This document shows positions 1 to 11,653 of a DNA stretch of 64,000 nucleotides, in pieces. This DNA comes from Epiperipatus broadwayi (Eukaryota; Onychophora; Udeonychophora; Euonychophora; Peripatidae), in the NCBI GenBank assembly GCA_028023455.1, contig JAQFVV010012546.1, positions 1,321,501-1,385,500 on the forward strand, written 5' to 3'. Under the pieces are notes generated by a model that was not told where the DNA came from, made no database searches, and worked only from the letters and a program-made list of their open reading frames with translations. Numbering within the stretch: the stretch's first letter is position 1; every line of letters begins with the position of its first letter. A program made the translations under genes and the position numbers.

Positions 1-19
1 CGAGCAACACTAACAAAGA

Positions 20-405
20 CAATTCACGTTATACACATTCGTAATGATTTTGTTGTAATAATTACATTTATTGCAATTTTTTATGTTCACAAATAATAAA
101 ATATAGTTCTCTATCAAAATATAAAGTTTGACTCAGAAAATTTTAAATATTGGAAGAAAAATACATTTGGAGAAATATCCGTAACAAAAAATAATTATTG
201 CTACATAACGTAATCAGGAAATTCCTAAGGCGTGTTTCTAAATGAAGATTCAGACACGACAACGAAGCTGTGTACGTTCATAATTGAAGTAAATAATAAC
301 ATCTATCGTAATTTTTTACATTCATAAATAAGATTTGATGTTACTTTATGGAAATATAAAGTTTGATTTGGAAAATTTTAAATTTTACAAGAGAAATAAG
401 CAAAC
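20..405. repeat. Diverged tandem duplication, ~235-bp offset
   Basis: Two related blocks, about 20-170 and 255-405, share the order of a poly-T run, ATAAAGTTTGA and GAAAATTTTAAAT with many substitutions between. No coding potential or transposon signature is visible. The left copy may begin outside the window. Confidence 0.5.
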
Positions 406-692
406 TGGAAATAAAAAGAGAATTACTCGACTGCTGTTGATCTGAATAACGGCACAATCATTGGTTGAGTTATAATTCTTTTGTTTTACTGCTACCTATT
501 TTTTACACATTTTTCTTATATTTTTCGACAGTTATTAACATTATTTTTATTTTTTCGTTACATTTAACCAATTTGAATCTAAAATTATTCAATTTTTAGA
601 AGCTGAATTAAAAAAAATCTGTGTATTTTAGATTAATATTTTAACAAAAGAACTGATTGCAAATGACACAGACCAATCACATTGTTCTCAGA

Positions 693-751
693 TTTAAGTA
701 GAGGGCCAATAACTAAAAGAATCAGTTTAAGTAGAGGGCCAATAGCTAAAA
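693..751. repeat. Short direct repeat pair, 26 bp
   Basis: TTTAAGTAGAGGGCCAATA followed by A/G and CTAAAA occurs at 693-718 and 726-751, with one mismatch and a 7-bp spacer. The GGGCCAAT core stands out from its AT-rich surroundings. Function is unknown; it may be a target-site duplication or a minisatellite seed. Confidence 0.6.
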
Positions 752-947
752 TCATCAGTGAAAAGGTTAATAATATATATATATATATTCATGAAAGGAA
801 AGCTTGGAACAAACTATAACATAATTAAGAGCTTCACTATATTCACTTTTATCTTATCAAATTTGGGAAAATATATTTTTAATAATCTACCCATTACACA
901 TTATATGATGGATCACAATTACATGCATGAGGGGAGAGATGTAGATG

Positions 948-978
<31 letters not shown>

Positions 979-1869
979 GTCTGTGATTGCCTTTGTTCCT
1001 GATATATGTTCTGTGAAATTTATCCTAGATAATAAAGAAGTAGTTGTAAATTTTCTTCATTATATATTTGCCAACACATATACCTAACCATTTGAAAACT
1101 ATAAAAATATACTGTAATGGTACATGCAGATGATTAAATATGAAGTTTATTCAAATCTATAATAAAAAAATCATTACATAAATAATGAGACTTTTATGAA
1201 CGTTTGACTCTGTTTTATTTCTATATGAATGACCAGATTTAAAAGAGATGCTTCATATATTGAATGAAATCAAATGACAGTTTTATCAATTTTAAAATAT
1301 ATTATAATAATTAATTAATATATAAGATTAGGATAATTATAATATTTATTTAAGTATGACATATGATTGAATCTGCTTTAATAAGTGAATAGGGGAAAAT
1401 AAAACAAATACGAAATAAGTTAATAAAAAATGTTCACATTTTGTTTACAATAATCTTATATTTAAACAAAATATATAGATAAGATTATTAAATTTTAATA
1501 ACTTTAGTTAAAACATGAATATCGGTTAATAAAAATTATTTACAAAAATTGATCAATGCAAACAGCAAATGAATATTGTCATAAATCCAAATAAATGCTG
1601 AAGAGAGAGAAATCAAACAAAAGAATCTCATAAGCTATTCTATTAATTTTTTAATCTTAATAATTATTAATCCTTTGGTTTGTTTACCTGTAGAGGAAAT
1701 GACATACATCAGTATGGATTACTTGTTTACCCACTCTCTCAAACACATGCTATGCCTGGGTATTTGCACACTGAAGAAACAGAACACAAATGATAGAAAA
1801 TTATAGTTTCCTGGTTCAATAACATCTTTAGGTAAATAATCAAAAAAGAAAACATACATAATAATAATA

Positions 1870-2417
1870 TAGGGTATATATAAGCACAGACTTTCAGATG
1901 ACCCATCACTCTCCACTCTATCTAATATCACTGATACACTCAAGCACATATATGCTGAAAAGATAAATAATCACCAATATACGTATTTCATGCTAAACCA
2001 GCAATCATCAGTTGGTCCAGATTATCATCTCCCACACAAATATACTATAAGTGCTCAGATATATATTAAGATAGACAATCTTCATACTTTAATGGACAGG
2101 CTCCCTACACCCTCCAACTCTTCAACCGTCCATCCAATTGAAAATCTGATGATAGAATGCTCAAAGGCCACCCTGAGGCCGAGATTCTTGTCACACCCAT
2201 GTTGACCTAAGGTCAATCTGAACCCCACATGTACAGGACATAATCCATTTAATACATGTGCAAGGATGGGCAGACATCTCTACAATGTAATAACTGAAAC
2301 ACAGGCTTATTATATACCTGTGTCTATATATGTAATATAGGGTATATGAGCACAGACTTTCAGATGACCCATCACTCTCCACTCTATCTAATATCACTGA
2401 TACACTCAAGCACATAT
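1870..2417 (-). mobile_element. Family C hammerhead repeat, copy C1, flanked by 16-bp direct repeats
   Basis: An 88-bp segment is present at both ends (1866-1953 and 2334-2419), so the insertion is one unit of about 468 bp plus a partial second unit. The direct repeat ATACATAATAATAATA lies at 1854-1869 and 2418-2433 and is a good target-site duplication candidate, although it is low-complexity. A hammerhead core sits at 1973-2016 on the minus strand. Unit-plus-partial-unit organisation with a ribozyme is the arrangement described for retrozymes and for Penelope-like pseudo-LTRs. No protein is encoded, so the element would be non-autonomous. Family assignment rests on similarity to copies near 6.2, 17.2, 22.7, 40.6 and 55.6 kb. 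Confidence 0.7.
1973..2016 (-). ncRNA. Hammerhead ribozyme motif (family C, copy C1)
   Basis: Read on the minus strand, the order is ACCAA, CTGATGA, a 15-nt stem-loop with TGCT/AGCA pairing, GAAA, eight bases, TTGGT. ACCAA pairs with TTGGT as stem I. The last A of GAAA plus TA pairs with TAT around a CG loop as a minimal stem III, leaving A as the cleavage-site nucleotide. All conserved core bases are present. The pair next to CTGATGA in stem II is a T-T mismatch, which would weaken it. Activity is not shown. Confidence 0.72.
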
Positions 2418-2701
2418 ATACATAATAATAATAAAATAAAATTATTTAGCTTGTATTAAAGTTCAAGTAAAAAGACTGAAAATGAAAGTCTCTATAAATT
2501 TCTTAACTTGGCATTTTTTAAGTAGTGACATATCATTCTTATGCTTTTAACATGATTCAATATTTTTTGGAATGTCAAGCTTCATTAATTTGCAGAGAAG
2601 TAAACTATTGTTCTTTGGGGTTTTTTTAGTAGTGGTAAATTTGCTTTTATATTTAAATATAGCAATTTTCTTTATTTTAAAATTTCTTGAACAAAGTTTA
2701 G

Positions 2702-2812
2702 TCAAGCGTTGTTAGCCGAAAGGTCATCGCAAACACCTTGTAAGCAAGTAATTGGTTGCACATGGTTGTGGGTTTGCCTCCTGGCCAATGCTATGACATA
2801 TGAAAAAAAACA
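2702..2812 (+). mobile_element. tRNA-derived SINE, subfamily 1
   Basis: GTCAAGCGTTGTTAGCCGAA resembles a tRNA Leu/Ser-type 5' end with a split pol III A box. It is followed by a GCAAGCAAG-type arm, a degraded B box (GTGGGTTTGCC) and the family ending ATGCTATGACATATG plus poly-A. The shared ends with eleven other copies define the family. Promoter boxes are diverged, so this copy is probably silent. Confidence 0.85.
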
Positions 2813-3618
2813 AGGTTATTATAGAATTGTTGCTAAGATGGTGATTATTTTGTCCAGTGCAATTGAAATCCCACCACACATACATAGGTATACCTTTTGA
2901 CATGATCATGCAATCAGACCCATTTCTATCTTTATTGATTTTGTCATTCAAACATGTTGAAGATCACCCCCACTTAAAACAATTTATATAAATGAGTTAT
3001 AAAGTTTACAGCAGATGGTTTAAGAAATAAGTAAAAAAAAATATTTCTATTATATATTAGCATATTTTCATACTTATATCTACATAAGTATTCTTTTACT
3101 AGTTCTAGAATGAATGTTGTATGTTATAGTATTTGATTATCATCATATAAAGTTTGTAGATTATTGCATACACCTTTAAACTTAATATTTACAACTCTAG
3201 GGTTTAAGTAAAAGAGTACTTAAGTTAATTTGAATAGTTGTACACAAGATTATATAAATACTTAATGAAATGAAACCCCAAAATTATTTCATATTCTAAT
3301 TAACTTAGACATAAAGAAATATGTAAATCAATTTATTTCAATTAAAATTTGGATTACGATTACATTTTCCTTTGATACTTATTTATTATAGTACTTTAAA
3401 ATAAACATTCTGAAATATCTATTAACTAACTAAGAAATGTCTAAAATAAGCTTGTGGAAAATTACATAATTAAATATATATATTTTTTATTAGATTCACA
3501 TGTAAATCTAATGTAGAGATATTACTGTATTTTATATATATATATAGTACTTTGCTCAAGTTAAAATGCCAACAAATCTTCAGAATTTTAAATTAAAATT
3601 ATGAGTTTATATAGGTGA

Positions 3619-3620
3619 AC

Positions 3621-3652
<32 letters not shown>

Positions 3653-3685
3653 CTTTACCCCACTTAGTGATGGCAATTGTTCCTC
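3619..3685 (-). repeat. (TAT)n with flank related to the 4.9-5.1 kb repeat
   Basis: A (TAT)n run is followed by ATCTTTACCCCACTTAGTGATGGCAATTG in two parts. On the minus strand this matches, imperfectly, the sequence CAATTGCTAAGCAGG..TAAAGG that precedes the (TTA)n tract at 5010. The two sites are thus inverted copies of one repeat ending in a trinucleotide tail, as in some SINE or LINE 3' ends. Confidence 0.5.
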
Positions 3686-4530
3686 CAAAACTCATCGTTA
3701 AGCAAGAATATCATATACAGAATATGTATTTATAATGGAGGTTTATGGGAAAAAAATTGGTCGGTTCTCGTTGACGTTTGGTTTCCAAATTCAAAAATTT
3801 CTTGATTTTTTTTATGGCAATGATGACTAAATATGGTATCTAAAAAAAAAGTTTTATATCACTAGGAAAAAAAGTGCGAATTTTCACTGTTTAAAAAATA
3901 CAGTACAGCAAAACAAAAGAGAAAGTGAAACTAAATTTGAATTTAAGAGTTTTTATATTCTTCTGCAGAAGTTTTTCATCGTAATAAAAAAAAATCCATA
4001 CTGAAGTTCATTTTTTAAAAATTTGTATTACAGTACTGTACATTTATGTTTATTACTTATGTGAAATTATTCAAATTAAAAAACAATGTTTAATTATAAA
4101 TTATTTAATTAAACATAAAGACTTATTACTGTACTCCAGAGTAACAAAAGACTTAATGCATATTGTAAATCAGTCAACTTTAGAAAAAAAAATTCAACTT
4201 ATTTTAAAAGAAAAAGTGTTCTAATTTTCTAAAACATATGCTAAGTTTATTTTTTTATTGTATATTTTTACTAATGTAATAGTGCCTCCCCCCTCCCCGT
4301 TCATGTAGGAAGATTATTCATTAACACTTATTTTAAAGGCAATTTGTTTTTCTTTTTAAATTTTTTTCTAATTTAATATTCTCATTTTAAAATATTGTTT
4401 TTCTTTTGATTTGAAACAACTTGGGTGTATGTAATTAAGGAACACACATACACATTTTAATATTAGTATTTAGTATTTCCCTGAAAGTTTGTGATGATGG
4501 AATTTTAGTTGTACTGTTTTCATCATCTAA

Positions 4531-4637
4531 TATAAGTGTTGAATGTCTAGAAAAATTAAACTTTATTTAAATAATCCAAGTACTGTACATTATATTTAAA
4601 TAAAGTTTAATTTTTCTGAAGACATTCAGCACTTATA
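4531..4637. repeat. Foldback, ~43-bp arms
   Basis: The left arm 4531-4573 (TATAAGTGTTGAATGTCTAG then AAAAATTAAACTTTATTT) is the near reverse complement of 4591-4637, with an 18-bp spacer. A transcript would form a stable hairpin. No family relatives were recognised in the window. Confidence 0.75.
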
Positions 4638-5007
4638 TGTATACAGTATTCAGTAATTATATATATTTTAAGTTTATACATTTTATAATCAAGATACTGA
4701 ATACAGCCCTAACATTGTGTTTTAAGTATAAAATATTGTATGTGCTATACAATTACAGCAAAGTCATTACCCGTATACATATTATAGTAATGTACTTTTG
4801 CTTTTGGGTAAAATGAATTTAAAATACCTATTCTCTGATGTCATCAATGATGCAAAATTCAAGATGAATGTCAAAAAAAAATTTTTAAAAAACTTTTCCC
4901 AATTGTTATAGTGAATAATCAATTGTAAATCGAAGTAGTGGGTAGAAATTGATGATGATTGCTTTGTGAAATATCACTAAGTAGCCAATTGCTAAGCAGG
5001 TAAAGGT

Positions 5008-5126
<119 letters not shown>

Positions 5127-5466
5127 GTCTGGCTGATGTTTGTTTTATACAGTCTGTCTATCAATTGTTTAATAGTTATAAGTCTCATACTCTGAGCTGA
5201 GCTAATATCAGAGGCAACTAATTTATTTTATGTTAGATCTCCTCGTCATCATTAGTGATATTCGGTCACCTCAAATAAATTTTCTATGTTTATTAAGTAG
5301 CCTAGAGGTGCCCTCAAGTGGACAATGTTCTTAAATCATGTAAGATATCTGGTACATATATAAATCAAACATAAAATAAAGAAAGATTGTACATCCCATT
5401 TTAAAATTAGAGTAAACATTCCAAATGCAGTTACTATGCTTAAAAATTATATATATATATATATCA

Positions 5467-6145
5467 TTAAAAATTACTCAACACTTGGGAAATCCCAATA
5501 TGAATAATAATCAACAACCTCAAACTGTTGTCAATGCAACCTTCTTTTAACAATGAAGACAGATTCCATCTTTATTTATGGTGCAACATATTTATATTGA
5601 CACTAAAGATTGCAACTTTACCACAGAGATTGAAAGTATTGATACAAAATTTTAAATAAAACTCATTAAACAGGTAAATATAAACTGTTCTGAATGCAGA
5701 TTAATAAATAGTCTATTGTAATATTACAAACTGCAATTAGAATTTTCAAATTGCACCCAAAGTATTACTTAAATAATAAGTGTAATAGTTGTCAAGGCTA
5801 AATGGGTTTATAAGTAGTCATTAAAAAACTGTCATCACTTAGACAATCCCAATATCAATAACAATCAACAATCTCAAACGAATGTCAAGGCAACTGTCTT
5901 TTATCAATAAAGGTAAAATTCCCCTTTATTTATGATCCAATATATTTATATAAACATTAAAGATTGCAACTTGACAATAGAGATTGAAGTATTGATACAA
6001 AAAAGTTTAAATAAATGTCTTTAAACGGGTAAATGTAACCTGTTCTGAATGCAGCCTAATAAATAATCAATTATAACATTACAAACTGCAATTATAATTT
6101 TCAAATTGCACCCAAAATATTACTTAAATAATAAGTGTAATAGTG
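5467..6145. repeat. Tandem duplication, ~355-bp period, two copies
   Basis: Copy 1 (about 5467-5790) and copy 2 (about 5821-6145) share long colinear blocks, including AATCCCAATAT, AAAGATTGCAACTT, CTGTTCTGAATGCAG and ATTACAAACTGCAATTA. Substitutions are frequent, so the duplication is old. It abuts family C copy C3. Confidence 0.85.
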
Positions 6146-6164
6146 CAAATTTTGACATTGACAG

Positions 6165-6480
6165 CTGAAGAGTTTCACAGTGGAGAAGATTGAAGCCAGT
6201 CCATTAAAATTTAAAGATTTGCTATTTTAATATAAAGTGAGCACTGATTTTATATATTTGTAAAAGATGATGATATGGACCAACAGATGAGAGCTGGTTC
6301 AGCACAAAATACATATATTGGAAATCATTTATCTTTTCCACATGTACAGGTATCAGTTGTATAAGCTTGAATGGATAGCTGTAGGGAGATTGAAATTCTG
6401 AATTGAAATCCCTTCTAATTAGATTAAGCTCAATATAAATAATATATTTGTATTTCATTATATATATTGTGCTGATATCT
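6165..6480 (+). mobile_element. Family C repeat, copy C3, with decayed hammerhead at 6279-6322
   Basis: The sequence is colinear with other family C copies (GGACCAAC, then AGCTGGTTCAGCAC, ATATATTGG, TTTATCTTTT). The hammerhead core is broken: CTGATGA reads CAGATGA and GAAA reads AAAA, while stem I (ACCAA/TTGG) and the stem II pairing AGCTGGTTCAGC are largely kept. Probably inactive. Confidence 0.7.
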
Positions 6481-7152
6481 TATCTGTACATATATAATTT
6501 TGTCTAAAAATTATTAAAATAAAATTATCAGAAATAACAAGAAGGTTAATAAATCTATAAAGAAGTTTATAAAAATCTAAAGAGTTTTTTTATCAAACAA
6601 AATGCTGTTTGCTGTAGAAACTTAAAAGTAAAAGTTTAAAGGGTTAGTCGTTAAAAGTTTTGTAAAGAAAGTTTAAAGTGTTTTTTTTGTGTGTTTTAAA
6701 AAAAAAGTAATTTGCTAAAAACAATTAATTCATAGTTTTAGGGGGGAAATTAAAAGTAGTTGATTTTCAAATAATTAAAACATATCTCTTTTAAGTTAAA
6801 GAAAGAAAAGGTAATCTTAAAATTAGATAATGAGTTTATTTGAAAGAAATATATATGTGCGAGAGTAAACAAAGAAATGCCAAATGATAAATGCGTGTAT
6901 ATGTGCTTGTTAAAATAATATTGAAAAACACATAAAAATAAATATTAAAATAAATAAATTCAGCAATAACTACTGATTGAAGACAACAAGTTTGCAATGA
7001 CTGCTAATTAATAGATCAAACAACAGGATTAAAAGCTTATCAGAGGAATGCAATTAAAAATGAGGAATAAATTTTGACAACAGATATAGCTGGAGGATAG
7101 AAAAATGACAACAGATCATCCTAATAAATAGTCCATTTTTTTATCAGACAGG

Positions 7153-7245
7153 CAGTCCAGTTCAGTTAATTAAGCAGTGCAGTCCAGTTCAGTTAATTAA
7201 ATAGTTCAGATTACAGTCAGTTCAGTTCAATCAATTAATCAGATC
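7153..7245. repeat. Short tandem repeat, CAGTCCAGTTCAGTTAATTAA unit
   Basis: The 21-bp unit occurs exactly at 7153-7173 and 7180-7200, then degenerates through AGTTCAGATTACAGTCAGTTCAGTTCAATCAATTAAT. A small minisatellite; no function is suggested. Confidence 0.8.
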
Positions 7246-7382
7246 AGCCTAGTATGTATCCAGAATGCATCATGCATTGTCTGAAACATACGACTTTGCT
7301 CTAGCCTGAGTACGAGGAAACACAACCTGCCCATGAAAATAATGCCTGCCTAACAACTTGAAAATATGCTGTCATTATCTAA

Positions 7383-8120
7383 TTGTCTTAACCTTTCAAT
7401 GGGCAATTAATTTTATTGGCCAAGTGAGGTAAAACTCTAAAATTTAATTGGTCAACTCACAAACTCAACCATAAAAATATATTCATCTTTTAATATTATA
7501 TTTACTTTAGTTTCATTTGTAAAAAGTATATTAATAATTTGTCAGGTTATGAATGTGAATGAAAGTTTTTTCAAAAATAAATTTTTATTTATAATTATAA
7601 AAATATTCAATAAAATGAAAATTATTCATCAACTAAAAAGTTTTGCTGACATCAGTGATGTTTTCCCAATTTTACGTTGCGGAAAAGTAAATAATTTTTG
7701 CTAAAATCTTAACTATTTTTCTAAAATAATTTTATTTTTTGCATATTTATAAAAACAATTTATAATAAGTCAAAAAACACTTTTAAAATGGTCTAAAACA
7801 TTCGTTTATCACTTTTGAAATGAAAGAAAAGAAATCGTAATGGTGGAAGTTATTGACAAGTGAATTTTTTTGTCCTCAATAGCTGACAGCCAATCAACAC
7901 TTAGAATGGACTGCCTCCTCCCTTTGTTAGACCTTCAATGTCAGTTTTATTAATTTTTTACTTGTAGAATAATTCAAGAGAGGGCAGCATCTTACGGAAC
8001 TTTTTATAACCTTTCAAATGACGGTAAAATCTTTACCGTAGCATTAAAAATGACAGAATTCAAGTGACTTGAAGCAGCTTTGAATCATCTCATAAAACTC
8101 CTTTAAAAGGTTAAAGAAAA
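7383..8120 (+). repeat. Dispersed ~0.75-kb repeat (inverted partner at 49.4-50.2 kb)
   Basis: This block is colinear with the reverse complement of 49440-50206. Shared landmarks include CAATTAATTTTATTGG, GAGGTAAAACTCTAAA, TTAATAATTTGTCA, GCTGACATCAGTGATG, AACATTCGTTTATCAC and AAATGACAGAATT. Near the end, both copies have an ATG-ACA/ACG-GAA/AAA start followed by a short frame broken by stops, which could be the start of a decayed ORF after a leader or LTR. The family is not identified. Confidence 0.75.
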
Positions 8121-8679
8121 TGCCTCAGAATAATAATCATCAAATCTCCACAAGAAAAACCTCAAATCTAACTGATTAGAAATATTTTCATTAGAAGTAG
8201 CAAACAGCAAGAAGTATCCACATTCAAATCCTAGTAATAAATAGCATTTTCTTATTTCCATTTAAAGTAGCCATTGCAATAGTTTGAACCATCTCAGAGT
8301 CAAATAATAATGAACTCTATAGCATGCATAAACAAACTATTGATGCACATGTTCTAAATATCATGTGTGTGTTTAATACTCTTGTTACATTATATTATAT
8401 TGTCTGATTTATTAAGAGTGCATGTGTGTCATTATATATAAAAATCATTGTTAAATTTGATTAAGAATTCATAATACTAGTTTTTTAAGATATAGTAGTA
8501 AACATTGCATGCTTGTAATTATCATTGTTTAATTAATGAAGTTCTTATAAAGTATTTAAAAATCAGAATAAATGTTTAGTTAAATAAATTATTTTTAAAC
8601 TTAATTTTGTTGGTCAATTCTTTTTACCACTAATTGAAACAATAATTTGTCCTTGTATTACTTTGATGAGCTAGTCATG

Positions 8680-9050
8680 GGATATTTTGAGCACTGGATT
8701 ATGGGCCTACTGTCCAAATACGTTAGTTCCAGTAATTAGTTGGCGCCCAGGGTTTACTCTAAAACAAATAAAGTGTTTGGATGGTAGGGGTTTGAATCTA
8801 TCAGTCGAAGTGGGCCACAGTCTGGAAATGTGATCATGTTATGTGTTGCATAGCTTGGTCTGACTGTGGGTATTGTTGATGGCTCTGCCATCAATGGTAT
8901 TCTCCCCTCTGCTCGACGAGCCGGTTCGTTCATGTAATGTTTACAATATAAAATTATAAATTTATGATTAATAAGGTTCAAACCCAGTTAAAACGAGTAA
9001 ATAAAGTACGCTGGATCTTCTACTCTTCTGACCCACCACAATATATATAT
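8680..9050. mobile_element. GC-richer LTR-like block, possible solo-LTR/primer-binding relic
   Basis: This island is clearly richer in GC than its flanks and contains TTGGCGCCCAGGGTTT at about 8740, resembling a lysine-tRNA primer-binding site (TGGCGCC). On the other strand it can read as an LTR beginning TGTGGTGGGTCAGAAG near 9046. Orientation is unresolved and no retroviral-type protein is nearby. The 75-codon minus frame at 8754-8981 matches nothing I know. Confidence 0.3.
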
Positions 9051-10053
9051 ATATGTTGAAATGAATGTTCTTACAGGCAAAACACGTTTTACATATGTTT
9101 GTGAGCAACTGTGTTTAATAAAATAATACAATTATTAAAATGATAATTATTAAAATAATCCGAATGTTCCAACAAGATAACACTTGCCTTCACCTGAGTG
9201 AATATATATATATATAATTTTCGCACAAACATATTTAATCATTTCACTTAGTCAACTTATTTATTGAAAATTTTCTCCTTTATTTGTTTTTTTTTTTTGT
9301 CTACGGTTTTTTTTAATATATATATATATTGTAGAATTATTACTTTTTGAAACTGTTTATTACATTTTATAAGATATTCACCAAATGATTTATTTATTTA
9401 AATTATCTATAAAATTGAAAGTCATTATTTTCAATAGATTATTAAGTCAATAATAATAATAATATGAGCTTTTAATTTTTTACCAGGCCCAATAATTCGT
9501 TCCAAGCTACTTATTCATTTTATTAACTTCTAGATGTAGTAATAAAATCAGCCAAAATTTTTTAAGTGTTTACTAAAAAAAAAAAAAAAATCTCTCCATC
9601 TTCTCTTTACCAATGATTTCAATATTTCATAAAGATGACATCGTTACCTACTGCAAACAAATTTGAATTTATGAAAAATGATAGATTAATGAGATTTTTA
9701 TACCATCAGCTTGGAGTGGCAGGCTAAAATATATATATAACGCTTCCAGTATTTTTTTTTTTTAAAAGCTAATAATAGACAGAGTAGAAAATGTGGAATT
9801 AATTCAAGTACATTTTCAGTTGTGAAATATGGGGAAATAGCGATTTAGTCTTACACACACATTAATACTATATTATTTTATTAAAAATTATTCGAATATA
9901 TTATTAGTGTTTAATAATGGTATTAAAACAATTAAACATTATTGTAATGTTTTGATTAATCGAAAAAAATATTTTATAAACTACTATTTATTATATTTTA
10001 GCTCAGCAATTTTGTGTGTATTTTGGGTGGTGGTGGTAGTAGTTTTTGTATCC

Positions 10054-10166
10054 GTCAAGTGTTGTTAGCCGAGAGGTCATCTCAGCCGCCTTGCAAGCAA
10101 GTAGTTGGTTGCAGACGGTTGTTGGTTCGCCTGCCGGCCGATGCTATGACATATGAAAAAGAAATA
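10054..10166 (+). mobile_element. tRNA-derived SINE, subfamily 1
   Basis: The copy has GTTGTTAGCCGAGAGGTCAT (A-box region), the extended GCAAGCAAGTAGTTGGTTGC arm, a GGTTCGCC B-box core and the tail ATGCTATGACATATG plus A-rich sequence. It retains more CpG than most copies, which suggests it is younger. A GGTGGT repeat just upstream is unrelated. Confidence 0.9.
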
Positions 10167-10639
10167 CTATCCTTTAAAACTAAAAAAATCAAAAAGACAA
10201 TGAAAAATTAATAATTTTATTATATTGCTATTAATTTCTTTTCTAATACAGACTTGCGTAATTAACAAAAAATAAAAGATAATGGTGGTTTAAAAAAGTG
10301 GATTTAAAGAATAATAGAAAAAATAACGTGGAAAGATAAGATTCCTAAATAGTTGTTGAAAAGAAAAAAAATGAGAAAAATAAAATGAAAGGGACCTGTT
10401 TTAGACCTGTATTTAGATGATGTGAAAATATATGATACTTAGTAAAAGATTAAAATTAGTATAAAATTTTAATAATGTGATTTGAATATTAGAAGGGGAA
10501 AATAATTGGAGAAAGTGGTTAATTGAAGTTTTCCTTTAGATATCTATCGGTATGATTATAATAAAAAATTATATATTTTTCAAAAAGGTGAAATTAAAAC
10601 AAACAGAAAAAGATCAGAAAAAATTAACAATATATAAAT

Positions 10640-10809
10640 ATGAAGCTCAAATTATTAATGTATGTAGAAACGTAATGAAAAAAATGGATATGTTTTTAAT
10701 AAAAATAAATTAATGTTAACAGAAAATAAAAACACATTTTTAAAACTGAGATTTGGATATTTAACAGAGTAGCAGAACAAAAACTTCAGATCACATAATG
10801 AAATATAAG
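10640..10809 (+). pseudogene. LINE C-terminal remnant, 5' part, split by a foldback element
   Basis: A decayed frame with AEQKLQIT at about 10772-10795 matches the segment that follows the YGxETW motif in RTE-like LINE proteins. The frame breaks at the family A insertion and resumes at about 11860. Only part of this segment is interpretable, since stops and AT drift obscure the rest. Confidence 0.45.
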
Positions 10810-10932
10810 GATACAATTGTAAAAACAAGCAAAACTCACTATACATATTACCACACATAGCAAGCTAGAGTAATAAATGGATGCCAGAAGGCTTGTGCAT
10901 AAAATCCCCATCTAGTGCCTACTCATCCAATA

Positions 10933-10974
10933 TCCCCAGACTAGTTTCTGGCTTGTGGTCTTCATCAGCAGGCA
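10933..10974 (-). ncRNA. Hammerhead-like motif (family A, copy A1)
   Basis: On the minus strand: TGCCTG, CTGATGA, a 13-nt stem-loop, GAAA, CTAGTC, TGGGGA. A minimal stem III (AC with GT, loop TA) leaves C at the cleavage position, giving the canonical GUC triplet. Stem I is partial, and the first stem II position is an A-A mismatch. Core bases are intact. Confidence 0.5.
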
Positions 10975-11076
10975 AAACTCTCCATACAGTAGTGCCATCT
11001 TATGCCAACAAGAGCAATCAGTGGATGCCAGAAGGCTTGTGCATAAAATCCCCATCTAGTGCCTACTCATGCAATA

Positions 11077-11118
11077 TCCCCAGACTAGTTTCTGGCTTGT
11101 GACCTTCATCAGTAAGGA
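11077..11118 (-). ncRNA. Hammerhead-like motif (family A, copy A2)
   Basis: The order is TCCTTA, CTGATGA, stem II GGT/GCC with a CACAA loop, GAAA, CTAGTC, TGGGGA. TCCTTA pairs with TGGGGA over six positions using two G-U wobbles. This is the most complete family A copy by stem I pairing. As in A1, the stem II base has an A-A mismatch that may reduce or abolish activity. Confidence 0.55.
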
Positions 11119-11653
11119 TCTTTGGATCTGAGAGCACTGCCTCTACATCTTAGGATCTAATGCAACCCTCCAGCAGTTACCTTTTATTTCTTACTTAACT
11201 ACAAAACTATGAGTGTTAAATAGAAAACATCTTAATATTTTTTATTCAAGCTCATTAGCTTATATAGTCATATAGGTCCAAACTCAGTTCAATACCCATA
11301 CATTTTAGTGTCTTTGGTTCTTTAATAACATGATCAATACATATAGTGAGTTTTGACTGTTTTAACAACCGTTATAAGCAAGCATAAGAAATGGTGGTTA
11401 TGTGATGATTATTGGCTTAAAACCAATCCTGCCTAATAGGATAGTGGGGGATATGGTTATTAAAGAACCAAAGACACCAAAATGTATGGATACTGAACTG
11501 TCTTTGGACCTATATGACTATATAAGCTAATGAGCTTGAATCGAAAATATGAAGGTGTTTCCAATTTAAGTCTCATAGTTTTGTAGTTAAGTAGCCTGCT
11601 GGAGAGTTGCATTAGATTGTAAAATCTAGATGCAGTGCTTTCAGATCCAAGGC

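Noticed and set aside
2204-2216. TGACCTAAGGTCA as a nuclear-receptor element
   Set aside because: Lies within a family C repeat copy and there is no nearby gene, so regulatory meaning cannot be supported.
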